Positions 7,333-14,624 of a stretch of DNA of 24,873 nt are shown piece after piece. Positions within the stretch are counted from its first letter, which is position 1. Each line of letters starts with the position of its first letter. The DNA is taken from the NCBI GenBank assembly GCA_009920875.1, contig RFZE01000006.1, forward strand, positions 1 to 24,873, in the 5' to 3' direction. This DNA is from Alphaproteobacteria bacterium (GTDB lineage: Bacteria > Pseudomonadota > Alphaproteobacteria > RS24). The notes under the pieces were generated by a model that saw nothing but the letters and a program-made list of their open reading frames with translations, was not told the DNA's origin and ran no database searches. Made by a program: the position numbers and the translations under genes.

Positions 7333-8541
7333 TTGGCGACTGTTCTGGTGATTGGAGCCGGCGGCGTCGGCTCGGTGGCAGTGCATAAAATGGCAATGCT
7401 GTCAGATATTTTTAGTGATATTACCCTCGCCAGCCGACGCTTGGGGCCTTGTGAAGATATTCAAAAAGCGGTTGCAACGCGCACCGGCAAAACCATAAAT
7501 ATTGCCCAATTAGATGCCGATAATGTGGCCGAGACAGTGGCGCTTATCGATAAAGTGCAGCCTCAATTGGTGGTCAATTTGGCGCTGCCCTATCAAGATT
7601 TGGCGATTATGGACGCCTGTCTTGAAACCGGCGTGCATTATCTCGACACCGCCAATTATGAGCCGCGCGACGAAGCCAAATTCGAATATCACTGGCAATG
7701 GGCCTATCAAGACCGCTTCGCCGAAAAAGGCCTGATGGCCTTGCTCGGTTCGGGCTTTGACCCGGGCGTGACCAATGTGTTCACCGCCTATATTCAAAAG
7801 CATTTAGTGTCCGATATGCGAAAGTTGGATATTCTCGATTGCAATGGTGGCGATCACGGCCAAGCCTTTGCCACCAATTTCAATCCTGAGATTAATATTC
7901 GCGAAGTCACGGCTCCGGCGCGCCATTGGGAAAACGGCCAATGGGTCGAAACACCGGCTTTGTCGAAAAAGCAGTCATTTGATTTCCCTGAAGTCGGCAC
8001 ACGCAATATGTATCTCATGTATCACGAAGAGCTTGAGAGCCTGTCGAAACATTATCCCGAGCTTGAGCGCGCGCGCTTTTGGATGACCTTCGGTGATGCC
8101 TATCTCACCCATTTGGAAGTGCTGCAAAATATCGGCATGACATCTATTGAGCCGGTCAGCTATCAGGGGCAAGAGATTGTGCCGCTGCAATTTTTGAAAG
8201 CTGTGCTGCCCAATCCCGGTGATTTGGGCAAAACCACAAAGGGCAAAACCTGTATCGGCAATATTGTCAGCGGCACGCATGAAGGCCAAGCGCGTAGCGT
8301 CTATCTCTACAATATTTGCGACCATGAGGCGTGTTTCGCCGAGGTCGGCAGCCAGGCCGTCAGCTATACCACCGGCGTGCCGGCGATGATTGGCGCGGCG
8401 CTGATGCTCGACGGCACATGGATGCAAGCGGGTGTGTTCAATCTTGAACAACTCGACCCTGACCCTTTTATGGACATGCTGAATGCACATGGTTTGCCGT
8501 GGCAGCATATTGATCTGCCCGAAGCACCGGAGTTTGACTGA
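7333..8541 (+). CDS. Carboxynorspermidine/carboxyspermidine dehydrogenase (saccharopine dehydrogenase family)
   Basis: A 402-residue NADPH-dependent enzyme that condenses L-aspartate semialdehyde with a diamine (putrescine or diaminopropane) to give carboxyspermidine or carboxynorspermidine. The N-terminus has the Rossmann motif VLVIGAGGVGSVAVHK followed by DITLASR; later come LLGSGFDPGVTNVF and DCNGGDHG, all typical of the family. The start is taken as TTG at 7333: GGAGGG precedes it by 4 nt, and it places the Rossmann motif at the normal distance from the N-terminus. An upstream in-frame TTG at 7237 would add 32 residues without family likeness. The gene overlaps the decarboxylase gene by one base (TGATG), so the two are translationally coupled. 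The class has been shown in Vibrio, Campylobacter and other bacteria lacking SpeD/SpeE. Confidence 0.92.
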   Translation: MATVLVIGAGGVGSVAVHKMAMLSDIFSDITLASRRLGPCEDIQKAVATRTGKTINIAQLDADNVAETVALIDKVQPQLVVNLALPYQDLAIMDACLETGVHYLDTANYEPRDEAKFEYHWQWAYQDRFAEKGLMALLGSGFDPGVTNVFTAYIQKHLVSDMRKLDILDCNGGDHGQAFATNFNPEINIREVTAPARHWENGQWVETPALSKKQSFDFPEVGTRNMYLMYHEELESLSKHYPELERARFWMTFGDAYLTHLEVLQNIGMTSIEPVSYQGQEIVPLQFLKAVLPNPGDLGKTTKGKTCIGNIVSGTHEGQARSVYLYNICDHEACFAEVGSQAVSYTTGVPAMIGAALMLDGTWMQAGVFNLEQLDPDPFMDMLNAHGLPWQHIDLPEAPEFD

Positions 8542-9695
8542 TGTTGAGAACGCAATCTTTTGGCCCAGGCAGTTTTGCCGATTTTGATTTGAGCCGCGTG
8601 CCGTCGCCTTGTTTTGTCATTGATGAAGCGCGGCTGCGACAAAATCTCGAAGTTTTGCGCGACGTGTCAGCGGCGGCGGATACGAAAATATTGCTGGCCC
8701 TCAAAGCCTTTGCCATGTGGTCGCTGGCGCCGCTCATCAGCGAGCATTTGAGCGGCACATGCGCCTCCGGTTTGTGGGAGGCCAAGCTGGCGCGCAAGCA
8801 TTTTAGCGGCGAATTGGCGACCTATGCACCGGCTTTTAAGGCGTCTGAATTTGATGAAATTGCCGCGCTTTCCGATCACATTGTGTTTAACAGCCCGACG
8901 CAGATTGAACGCTTTGGTGCGCGTGCAATGGCAGCAGGTGCCGATTTTGCCCTGCGCATCAATCCTGAACATTCGGAGGCCGAAATTGCGCTTTACGACC
9001 CATGTGCCAGCGGCTCGCGGCTCGGCTATCCCATCTCACAGCTTGAAACCTTGCCTGATGGATTGACGGGTCTGCATTTGCACAATTTGTGTGAGCAGGG
9101 ATTGGAGCCGTTAAAGCGCACGGTTGCAGCGGTGCGCCCGTTTCTTGAAGCGCATAAAGGCAAGTTTCAATGGCTCAATTTGGGTGGCGGTCATTTGGTG
9201 ACCCGCAATGATTATGACCGCGCCGGATTGGTTGAATTGCTGCGTGAACTGCGCGCCGATTTGGGTGTCGATTTATATATTGAGCCGGGCACGGCCATCG
9301 GTTTTGACTCGGCCATTTTGGTCGGCGAAGTTTTGGATGTGACCGAAAATGACGGGTTGGTCGGCATTACCGATATTTCGCCGACCTGTCATATGCCCGA
9401 TGTTATTGAAGCGCCTTATCGTCCCGCCATGCTGGGCGAGGACGGTGATGTGCGTGTGCGCTTGGGCGGCGCAAGTTGTCTGTCGGGCGATATTATCGGC
9501 GATTATAATTTTGCCGCTGCGCCCAAAAGCGGTCAGCGCATCGCGTTTTTGGATCAGGCGCATTATACAATGGTCAAAACCACGACTTTTAACGGCGCGC
9601 ATTTGCCCGCGCTGGCCATATGGAACAGCGAGACTGACGCGCTGCGTATCATCAAAGAGTTTGATTACGAAGATTTTGAAGGGCGATTGTCGTGA
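8541..9695 (+). CDS. nspC: Carboxynorspermidine/carboxyspermidine decarboxylase
   Basis: A 384-residue PLP enzyme of the alanine-racemase-fold decarboxylases. It removes the carboxyl group from carboxy(nor)spermidine to yield norspermidine or spermidine. The N-terminal PSPCFVIDEARLRQNL is typical, and the PLP lysine is Lys55 in LLALKAFAMWS. Further family marks are TCASGLWEAKLA, GLHLHNLCEQ, LNLGGGHLV and the PLP-phosphate-binding region IEPGTAIGFDS. The upstream gene makes its substrate. Downstream, the GTG of agmatinase overlaps its stop by four bases (GTGA). The sequence alone does not show whether spermidine or norspermidine is the product; with agmatinase next door supplying putrescine, spermidine is more likely. 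Confidence 0.94.
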   Translation: MLRTQSFGPGSFADFDLSRVPSPCFVIDEARLRQNLEVLRDVSAAADTKILLALKAFAMWSLAPLISEHLSGTCASGLWEAKLARKHFSGELATYAPAFKASEFDEIAALSDHIVFNSPTQIERFGARAMAAGADFALRINPEHSEAEIALYDPCASGSRLGYPISQLETLPDGLTGLHLHNLCEQGLEPLKRTVAAVRPFLEAHKGKFQWLNLGGGHLVTRNDYDRAGLVELLRELRADLGVDLYIEPGTAIGFDSAILVGEVLDVTENDGLVGITDISPTCHMPDVIEAPYRPAMLGEDGDVRVRLGGASCLSGDIIGDYNFAAAPKSGQRIAFLDQAHYTMVKTTTFNGAHLPALAIWNSETDALRIIKEFDYEDFEGRLS

Positions 9696-10549
9696 GGCAG
9701 GAGCAATTTCTCGGTGAAGAATTAAGCGAGGCTGAAAACTGCATGGAAACGGCGCGCTTTGAAGTCGTGCCATGCGGCTTGGAAGCAACCGTGTCTTACG
9801 GCACCGGCGCGGCCAAAGGGCCTGCCGCGATTATTGCCGCCAGCCATCAATTAGAGCGTCTGACGAACGGCAAAGTGCCTTGCGCCGACGGTATTTTCAC
9901 CCATGCGCCGATTGATTGCGGACAAGATATTGAAGTGGTGATGGCGGATTTGCGCAACCTGACCGCTGCCGTCACGCAGCGTGGGCATATTCCCGTTACT
10001 TTGGGCGGCGAACATTCGGTCAGCTATGGCGCGGTGATGGGCGTGGTTGACGCGCTGGACGCGCCTTTGGGGCTGGTGCATGTCGATGCCCATGCCGATT
10101 TTCGCAATGCTTATCAGGGCCATAAACATTCCCATGCCAGTGTCATGCATTTGCTGGCGCAAGAGGGTCTACCAATGGCCTCTTTCGGCGTGCGCGCTTT
10201 GGCTGAGGAAGAAGAAGCGGCGCGGCGCGCGCATGGTGTGATTACCCATGATGCGGGAGATTTGGTGCGCGGCAATGTATCAAGCGTGACGGTGCCTGAA
10301 GATTTTCCTGAAAATATTTATGTGACGTTTGATTTGGACGGGCTCGACCCGTCTGTCTTACCGGCGACGGGAACGCCTGTGCCGGGCGGTTTGGGTTATT
10401 ATCAGGCGCTTGATTTGGTCGCCAGCACGCTGCAAGGGCGGCGCTGCGTCGGCATTGATGTCATGGAATTGGCTCCGATAGACAGCCAGCCGGCCAGTGA
10501 TTTTACCGCTGCACAGATTACCTATTATTTGATGTCTTTGTGCCGATAG
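9692..10549 (+). CDS. speB: Agmatinase (ureohydrolase family)
   Basis: A 285-residue dinuclear manganese enzyme that hydrolyses agmatine to putrescine and urea. All metal ligands of the family are visible: His108 in GGEHS, Asp132, His134 and Asp136 in VDAHADF, and Asp214 and Asp216 in FDLDGLDPS. The GTG start at 9692 overlaps the decarboxylase stop by four bases, so it depends on coupled translation; the family core begins after residue 20, and an ATG at residue 18 is an alternative start. It closes the polyamine operon by supplying putrescine to the dehydrogenase at 7333-8541. Arginine decarboxylase, needed to make agmatine, is not in the window. A guanidinobutyrase-like substrate cannot be excluded, but the context favours agmatine. 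Confidence 0.9.
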   Translation: MRQEQFLGEELSEAENCMETARFEVVPCGLEATVSYGTGAAKGPAAIIAASHQLERLTNGKVPCADGIFTHAPIDCGQDIEVVMADLRNLTAAVTQRGHIPVTLGGEHSVSYGAVMGVVDALDAPLGLVHVDAHADFRNAYQGHKHSHASVMHLLAQEGLPMASFGVRALAEEEEAARRAHGVITHDAGDLVRGNVSSVTVPEDFPENIYVTFDLDGLDPSVLPATGTPVPGGLGYYQALDLVASTLQGRRCVGIDVMELAPIDSQPASDFTAAQITYYLMSLCR

Positions 10550-10585
10550 GTGCTTTGGGCAAAAATTTGCCTCTTTGTGATTCAG

Positions 10586-10606
10586 GAGGGCAAAAAATTT
10601 GCCCTC
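10586..10606. repeat. Perfect hairpin overlapping the small-RNA terminator stem
   Basis: GAGGGCAAA and TTTGCCCTC form a 9-bp perfect inverted repeat around three A bases. It shares GCCCTC (10601-10606) with the 10-bp stem at 10601-10629, so the two hairpins cannot form together. A shorter copy of the same idea, GGCAAAAATTTGCC (10558-10571), lies 15 bp before it, just after the agmatinase stop. Neither is followed by a T-tract on the + strand, so they are not obvious terminators for the polyamine operon. Confidence 0.6.
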
Positions 10607-10673
10607 GGCGCGGGAGGGACGCCGAGGGCATGTTGGGAACATATTCGTCGGGAGGACAACGAATATATGTTCC
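10592..10673 (-). ncRNA. Candidate small RNA with two anti-Shine-Dalgarno loops (cuckoo/alpha-r14-like)
   Basis: No gene occupies 10550-10742. Read on the - strand, the region folds into two hairpins. The first (10636-10673) has arms beginning GGAACATA and ending TATGTTCC, with a 2-nt bulge, and the loop TGTCCTCCCG. The second (10601-10629) has a perfect 10-bp stem GCCCTCGGCG/CGCCGAGGGC and the loop TCCCTCCCG, and is followed directly by AAATTTTTT (10592-10600), the form of a Rho-independent terminator. Both loops show CCTCCC, complementary to the GGGAGG ribosome binding sites common in this window. Alphaproteobacterial small RNAs of the alpha-r14/cuckoo (CcsR) type have this build and a similar length. 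No convincing - strand promoter was found just upstream; a weak TATTAG lies at 10674-10679. On the + strand the same hairpins lack a T-tract. Confidence 0.55.
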
Positions 10674-10742
10674 TAATACGGTTGGTTTTAGCTTTTGGAT
10701 GGTTAAAAAATCGTTACACTGATGTCTTCTTAGGGGGATGTC

Positions 10743-12557
10743 ATGAAATACACGCTAATATCCGCGGTTTTTGCCGTGATTTTTTTTCCGATTGCCGTCG
10801 CGCAAGCAGCTGAAAAACCGGAAAAACGCGAGGTTTTGTTCGGCGAGACCCATTTGCACACACTTTTGTCTTTTGACAGCTATATTTTCGGCAATCGCAA
10901 TACGCCCGATGATGCTTATCGCTATGCCAAAGGCGAGACCATTCAACATCCGGCCGGTTTTGACATGACATTGACCGACCCGCTGGATTTCCAATCGGTT
11001 ACCGACCATGCGATTTATCTCGGCATGTTGCCCGCTATGCATGACCCGAAATTAGAGGTTTCCAAGCACCCGCTATCGCTGAATATACGCAAAGCCAAGA
11101 CACAAGCCGAGCGCCTGGCCGCGTTTCAGCAATTATTTCCGCGCCTCAATAAAAGCGACAAGCGCGATGATTTGGTCGATGAGAAGATTATGAAATCGGC
11201 TTGGGCGAAAATTATTGAAGCTGCCAATCGCCATAATGAGCCGGGCAAATTCACCACACTCATCGGCTATGAATATACATCAGGCCCGCAAAATCAAAAT
11301 CTGCATCGCAATGTGTTTTTTCGCGGCGACAATGCGCCAACCCTGCCATTCAGCCGCATCATGTCCCCCAATCCGGAAGATTTATGGGCATGGATGGACG
11401 GCTTGCGCGGCAAAGGCATGGATACAATTGCCGTGCCGCATAATTCCAACGGTTCCAACGGCCTGATGTTCATGACCAAAAAATGGGACGGCAGCCCGAT
11501 GGATACGGATTATGCCGAAACCCGTATGCGCAATGAGCCGATTGTGGAAATGACGCAAGTAAAAGGCGATAGCGAAACCCACCCATTGCTCTCGCCAAAT
11601 GATGAATTTGCCGATTTCGAAACTATGCCGTTTCGTATCGGGGCATGGGTCGAAAGCCAGCCCGACGGCTCTTATGTGCGCCAAGCCTATCTGCGCGGCC
11701 TCGAAATGGCGGCGCAAGGCAAAGGTAATCCCTATCGCTTTGGTATGATTGGCGCGTCTGACACGCATGTCGGGGCAGGGGCCTTTGACGAGGATAATTA
11801 TTGGTCAAAAGTCGGCTTGGTCGATTCCAATGCGCGCTTGCGCGGCTCGGTGCCGATGAAACAGCCAAACCCTGACGGCACGGCTTATAATATCAATAAT
11901 TTCCACACTTGGAGTGCGTCGGGTCTGGCCGCCGTTTGGGCCGATAGCAATACGCGTGGCGATATTTTTGATGCCATGCGGCGTAAGGAAACCTATGCTA
12001 CCACCGGCCCACGCATTAAATTGCGCTTCTTCGCTTCGGCTGATTTCAGCCGCAATATTGAAAACCGCGCCGATATGGTGAAACGCGCTTATCGCGAAGG
12101 TGTATCAATGGGTAGTGATTTAACGCTTAAAGGCCGCCGCCCCGCGGAATTTCTCATTTGGGCAATGCGCGATGCAAAATCTTATGGTTTGCAGCGCTTG
12201 CAAATCGTTAAGGGTTGGTTGAAAGCTGACGGCACATCGGCTGAGAAAGTTTTTGATGTGGCGTGCGCCGGTGACAAAAAGCCCGGGCGCGACCATCGCT
12301 GTCCCGATAATGGTGCGACAGTCAATCTCAAAACCTGTAAAGCAAGCGCCAAAACCTCGGCCGGTGAATTGAAAACCGTGTGGCAAGACCCTGAATATAA
12401 AAAGGGCCAGCAGGCGTTTTACTATGTTCGCGTCTTGGAGAACCCAAGCTGTCGCTGGTCTACATGGGACGCGCTGCGCGCCGGTGTGCCGCCGCGCCCT
12501 GATATCGAGGCCACCATTCAAGAGCGCGCTTATTCGTCGCCGATTTGGGTCAATTGA
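10743..12557 (+). CDS. Exported DUF3604 protein (PHP-like putative metallohydrolase)
   Basis: A 604-residue protein with a cleavable signal peptide: charged start, hydrophobic core to about residue 18 and an AQA|A site near residue 22. It should act in the periplasm. The mature protein starts with VLFGETHLHTLLSFD (31-45), where His37 and His39 form an HxH pair as in PHP-type metal sites. Then come SVTDHAIYLGM, GYEYTS, VPHNSNGSNG, EMTQVKGDSETHP and GASDTHVG, which are the DUF3604 landmarks. The substrate is unknown; the fold suggests a metal-dependent hydrolase. The ATG at 10743 is preceded by AGGGGG. Its last 8 bases overlap the end of the convergent znuB gene. Expression probably starts in the gap at 10675-10740, which is AT-rich, but no clear promoter pair was found. 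Confidence 0.9.
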   Translation: MKYTLISAVFAVIFFPIAVAQAAEKPEKREVLFGETHLHTLLSFDSYIFGNRNTPDDAYRYAKGETIQHPAGFDMTLTDPLDFQSVTDHAIYLGMLPAMHDPKLEVSKHPLSLNIRKAKTQAERLAAFQQLFPRLNKSDKRDDLVDEKIMKSAWAKIIEAANRHNEPGKFTTLIGYEYTSGPQNQNLHRNVFFRGDNAPTLPFSRIMSPNPEDLWAWMDGLRGKGMDTIAVPHNSNGSNGLMFMTKKWDGSPMDTDYAETRMRNEPIVEMTQVKGDSETHPLLSPNDEFADFETMPFRIGAWVESQPDGSYVRQAYLRGLEMAAQGKGNPYRFGMIGASDTHVGAGAFDEDNYWSKVGLVDSNARLRGSVPMKQPNPDGTAYNINNFHTWSASGLAAVWADSNTRGDIFDAMRRKETYATTGPRIKLRFFASADFSRNIENRADMVKRAYREGVSMGSDLTLKGRRPAEFLIWAMRDAKSYGLQRLQIVKGWLKADGTSAEKVFDVACAGDKKPGRDHRCPDNGATVNLKTCKASAKTSAGELKTVWQDPEYKKGQQAFYYVRVLENPSCRWSTWDALRAGVPPRPDIEATIQERAYSSPIWVN

Positions 12558-13347
12558 TGAGGTTTAGACGCTCGGCAAGCAGCCGCACGCTCAAGACCAT
12601 CAAAAACAAGGCGACGGTCAGTGTTACAATGGCCGGTCCCAATGGCACATCAAGCGTTGCCGCAACAGGTAAGCCGCCCAGCATGCACAAGGCAGCCATT
12701 ACGCTGCCGCCAATCGCCATTGTTTCGGGTTGGCCTGCAACCAGCCGCGCCGTTGATGCGGGAATGATAAGCAATGATGTAATCAGCAGAATGCCGACAA
12801 TTTGCACGGCGGCGGCGACGACGATGCCGAGCAGCAGCATCAGCAAAAATTCATAAACCCGAACCGGCACGCCTTCAGCATGCGCCAATTCTTCGCTGGT
12901 TGTCATCAATAGCAGGCCGGGCCAAAGCCGCATCAGCAAGCCAAGCGCCAAACCGCAGCCCAACACCACATAGACCAGACTGTCGGCGCTGACATTGTCC
13001 AAACTGCCAAGCAGATAATCATGTACTTCGGCATCTTCAAAACCGAGCAGCGCCATCGCTACGACACCGAGCGATAAGGCAGCATGCGCCAGAATGCCGA
13101 GCAGCGTATCGGTGGCCAGCAGCCTTTGAGTGCGCAGCCAAAGCAGCATGACGGCGAACAAAACCGCCACCAAAATCATGCCGATTTGATTACTCATGCC
13201 GGCAATCAGGCCGACCGCGACACCGAGCAGAGCCGAATGGGCCAGCCCGTCACCGAAATAGGCCATGCGCCGCCAGACCACAAAACAGCCTAACGGCCCG
13301 GCCAGTAAAGCCAGTGCCAAAGCGGTCATCAGCATGGGTGTCATCAT
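12550..13347 (-). CDS. znuB: Zinc/manganese-type ABC transporter permease
   Basis: A 265-residue, strongly hydrophobic ABC-3 family permease with about eight predicted membrane segments. It forms the inner-membrane channel of a metal importer. The N-terminal GPLGCFVVWRRMAYFGDGLAHSALLGVA is the family hallmark, as is LLITSLLIIPASTARLVA late in the protein. The ATG overlaps the stop of the ATPase gene (ATGA at 13344-13347), which indicates coupled translation. Family members carry Zn, Mn or Fe; zinc is preferred here because of the histidine tail on the partner ATPase. No periplasmic binding protein (znuA) or zur regulator is in the window, so the rest of the system must lie elsewhere. Confidence 0.93.
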   Translation of the reverse strand: MMTPMLMTALALALLAGPLGCFVVWRRMAYFGDGLAHSALLGVAVGLIAGMSNQIGMILVAVLFAVMLLWLRTQRLLATDTLLGILAHAALSLGVVAMALLGFEDAEVHDYLLGSLDNVSADSLVYVVLGCGLALGLLMRLWPGLLLMTTSEELAHAEGVPVRVYEFLLMLLLGIVVAAAVQIVGILLITSLLIIPASTARLVAGQPETMAIGGSVMAALCMLGGLPVAATLDVPLGPAIVTLTVALFLMVLSVRLLAERLNLIN

Positions 13348-14099
13348 GGTTTCATCTCGTGCAAATGGGTGTGGTCATGGTCATGCGTATGGTCATGCGC
13401 GTGGCTGTGCTGATAGACCGCCATCATTTGCGCCATTTCATTGCCGAACATTTGGATGAATTCGGGATCTCGGGCGACGCTGTCAGGTGCGCCGGAGCAG
13501 CAAATATGATGATACAGGCACACCACTTGGCGCGTTGAGTTCATCACCATATGCAAATCATGGCTGACCATCAGCACCGATAATTGGCGCTTTTCAAACA
13601 GCGCATCGATAAGCTCATAAAACCTCAACTGACCGCTGACGTCGAGATTTTGCGCCGGTTCATCGAGCATCAAAACATGCGGGTCATTGCTCAGCGCGCG
13701 CGCCAGCAAAACCCGCTGCAATTCGCCGCCCGACAGACCGACCAGCGGTTTATCCAACAAGTTTTCGCAATCCGTTTCAGCCGCCAGTTCGGCAATTTGG
13801 TCATGGGTCAGCTTATTGTTCAGCGCCAAAAATCGCTTAACCGGCATCGGTAATGTCGGGTCGATTTGAAACCGCTCGGGCAAATAGCCAATGCGCAAGC
13901 CGTGCCGGTGCGTTACCGACCCGCTTTCCGGGTTTTCCAATTTCAATAAATGGCGCAGCAAAACCGACTTGCCCGCTCCATTGGGGCCGATAAGGGTAAT
14001 GAAATCACGCTCACCCAATGTCAGCGACACATTATCCAGCACTAGCCCACCTTGACGGCGCACATTGAGATGTTTGGCTTCAACTAGCGGTTCAGACAC
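13344..14099 (-). CDS. znuC: Zinc-type ABC transporter ATP-binding protein with histidine-rich tail
   Basis: A 251-residue ABC ATPase that drives metal import with the permease encoded next. It has Walker A GPNGAGKS (38-45), ABC signature LSGGELQR (122-129), Walker B VLMLDEP (142-148) and the switch region VSHD (178-181). The C-terminal tail (231-247) alternates histidine with other residues and holds nine histidines, a likely zinc-binding or sensing segment typical of ZnuC. The start is the GTG at 14099, 6 nt after GGAGAGA. The frame is open further upstream to 14285, but that part overlaps the preceding gene and has no family likeness. The gene follows the SnoaL-like gene by 25 bp and probably shares its promoter. 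Confidence 0.94.
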   Translation of the reverse strand: MSEPLVEAKHLNVRRQGGLVLDNVSLTLGERDFITLIGPNGAGKSVLLRHLLKLENPESGSVTHRHGLRIGYLPERFQIDPTLPMPVKRFLALNNKLTHDQIAELAAETDCENLLDKPLVGLSGGELQRVLLARALSNDPHVLMLDEPAQNLDVSGQLRFYELIDALFEKRQLSVLMVSHDLHMVMNSTRQVVCLYHHICCSGAPDSVARDPEFIQMFGNEMAQMMAVYQHSHAHDHTHDHDHTHLHEMKP

Positions 14100-14124
14100 G
14101 CGGTCTCTCCATTGGTGGCAATCA

Positions 14125-14517
14125 TCAGGCGGTTGCTTGCTCCAATTGCGCACCCATTTGCTGCCACAGCATATTGACCGCTTGCAAAGGACGCACCATG
14201 ACCTTGAATTGGGTGATGAGGCCGTCATCGTCGAAATCGACAATGTCCACGCCATTGACATATTTGCCGTCCATCTCGGCCTCAAACTCCAAAATCATGC
14301 GATTTTCGGATTCGATTTCGTGCACATATTCAAATTTTGTATCCTTGAAAACAATGCCCGCCGAAAGCAGATATTTCATCGCCAGTTCTTTGCCTTTTTG
14401 CGGTGTTAAGACGACGGGTGAGATAAAGGTCACATCATCATGCAACATTTCCGACAGCGCGTCGGCGCTTGGGTTTTCCATATAGGCATGCCATTTGGCA
14501 AGCAGTTGATTAGACAT
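14125..14517 (-). CDS. SnoaL/NTF2-like domain protein
   Basis: A 130-residue protein with the pattern of the NTF2-like/SnoaL fold: helical start LLAKWHAYMENPSADALSEML, then HDDVTFISPVVLTPQKGKE, and strands EFEAEMDGKYVNGVDIVDFDDDGLITQFKVMVRP. Proteins of this type are small cone-shaped barrels that bind or isomerise hydrophobic ligands; no substrate can be given here. The ATG at 14517 follows GGGAGA by 6 nt; an upstream in-frame ATG at 14532 would add five residues and would place the ribosome binding site inside the gene. It lies 25 bp before znuC on the same strand and carries the only good promoter candidate of that operon, but a link with zinc is not obvious. Confidence 0.8.
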   Translation of the reverse strand: MSNQLLAKWHAYMENPSADALSEMLHDDVTFISPVVLTPQKGKELAMKYLLSAGIVFKDTKFEYVHEIESENRMILEFEAEMDGKYVNGVDIVDFDDDGLITQFKVMVRPLQAVNMLWQQMGAQLEQATA

Positions 14518-14540
14518 TGGTGTCTCCCTCATTGGCGCTC

Positions 14541-14569
14541 ACCTTAAGGCTTCGGGCCCACACTGCCAA
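14541..14569 (-). promoter_or_regulatory. Candidate sigma-70 promoter for the SnoaL-znuC-znuB operon
   Basis: Read on the - strand, TTGGCA (14564-14569) and TAAGGT (14541-14546) are separated by exactly 17 bp. The -35 matches the consensus at five of six positions and the -10 at three. Transcription would start about 17 bp before the ATG at 14517. No Zur-type dyad is visible in this short region. Confidence 0.4.
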
Positions 14570-14570
14570 T

Positions 14571-14602
14571 AAAAAAGGGCCGACGCGGAACGCCGACCCT
14601 TC
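14571..14602 (-). terminator. Rho-independent terminator of the proteorhodopsin gene
   Basis: On the - strand, GGGTCGGCG, loop TTCCG and CGTCGGCCC form a 9-bp stem with two G-U pairs, followed by TTTTTTATT. On the + strand the wobble pairs become mismatches, so the signal is directional for the rhodopsin transcript. It lies 23 bp past the rhodopsin stop and isolates that gene from the znu operon. Confidence 0.85.
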
Positions 14603-14624
14603 AAAAAATCAATCTACTGCGAGA

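Noticed and set aside
10540..10813. Small open frames across the gap after agmatinase
   Set aside because: They run through strong inverted repeats, lack ribosome binding sites and overlap the start of the DUF3604 gene.
13370..13410. Short CAT/ATG-rich repeat resembling a tandem repeat
   Set aside because: It is explained by the alternating histidine codons of the znuC tail on the - strand.
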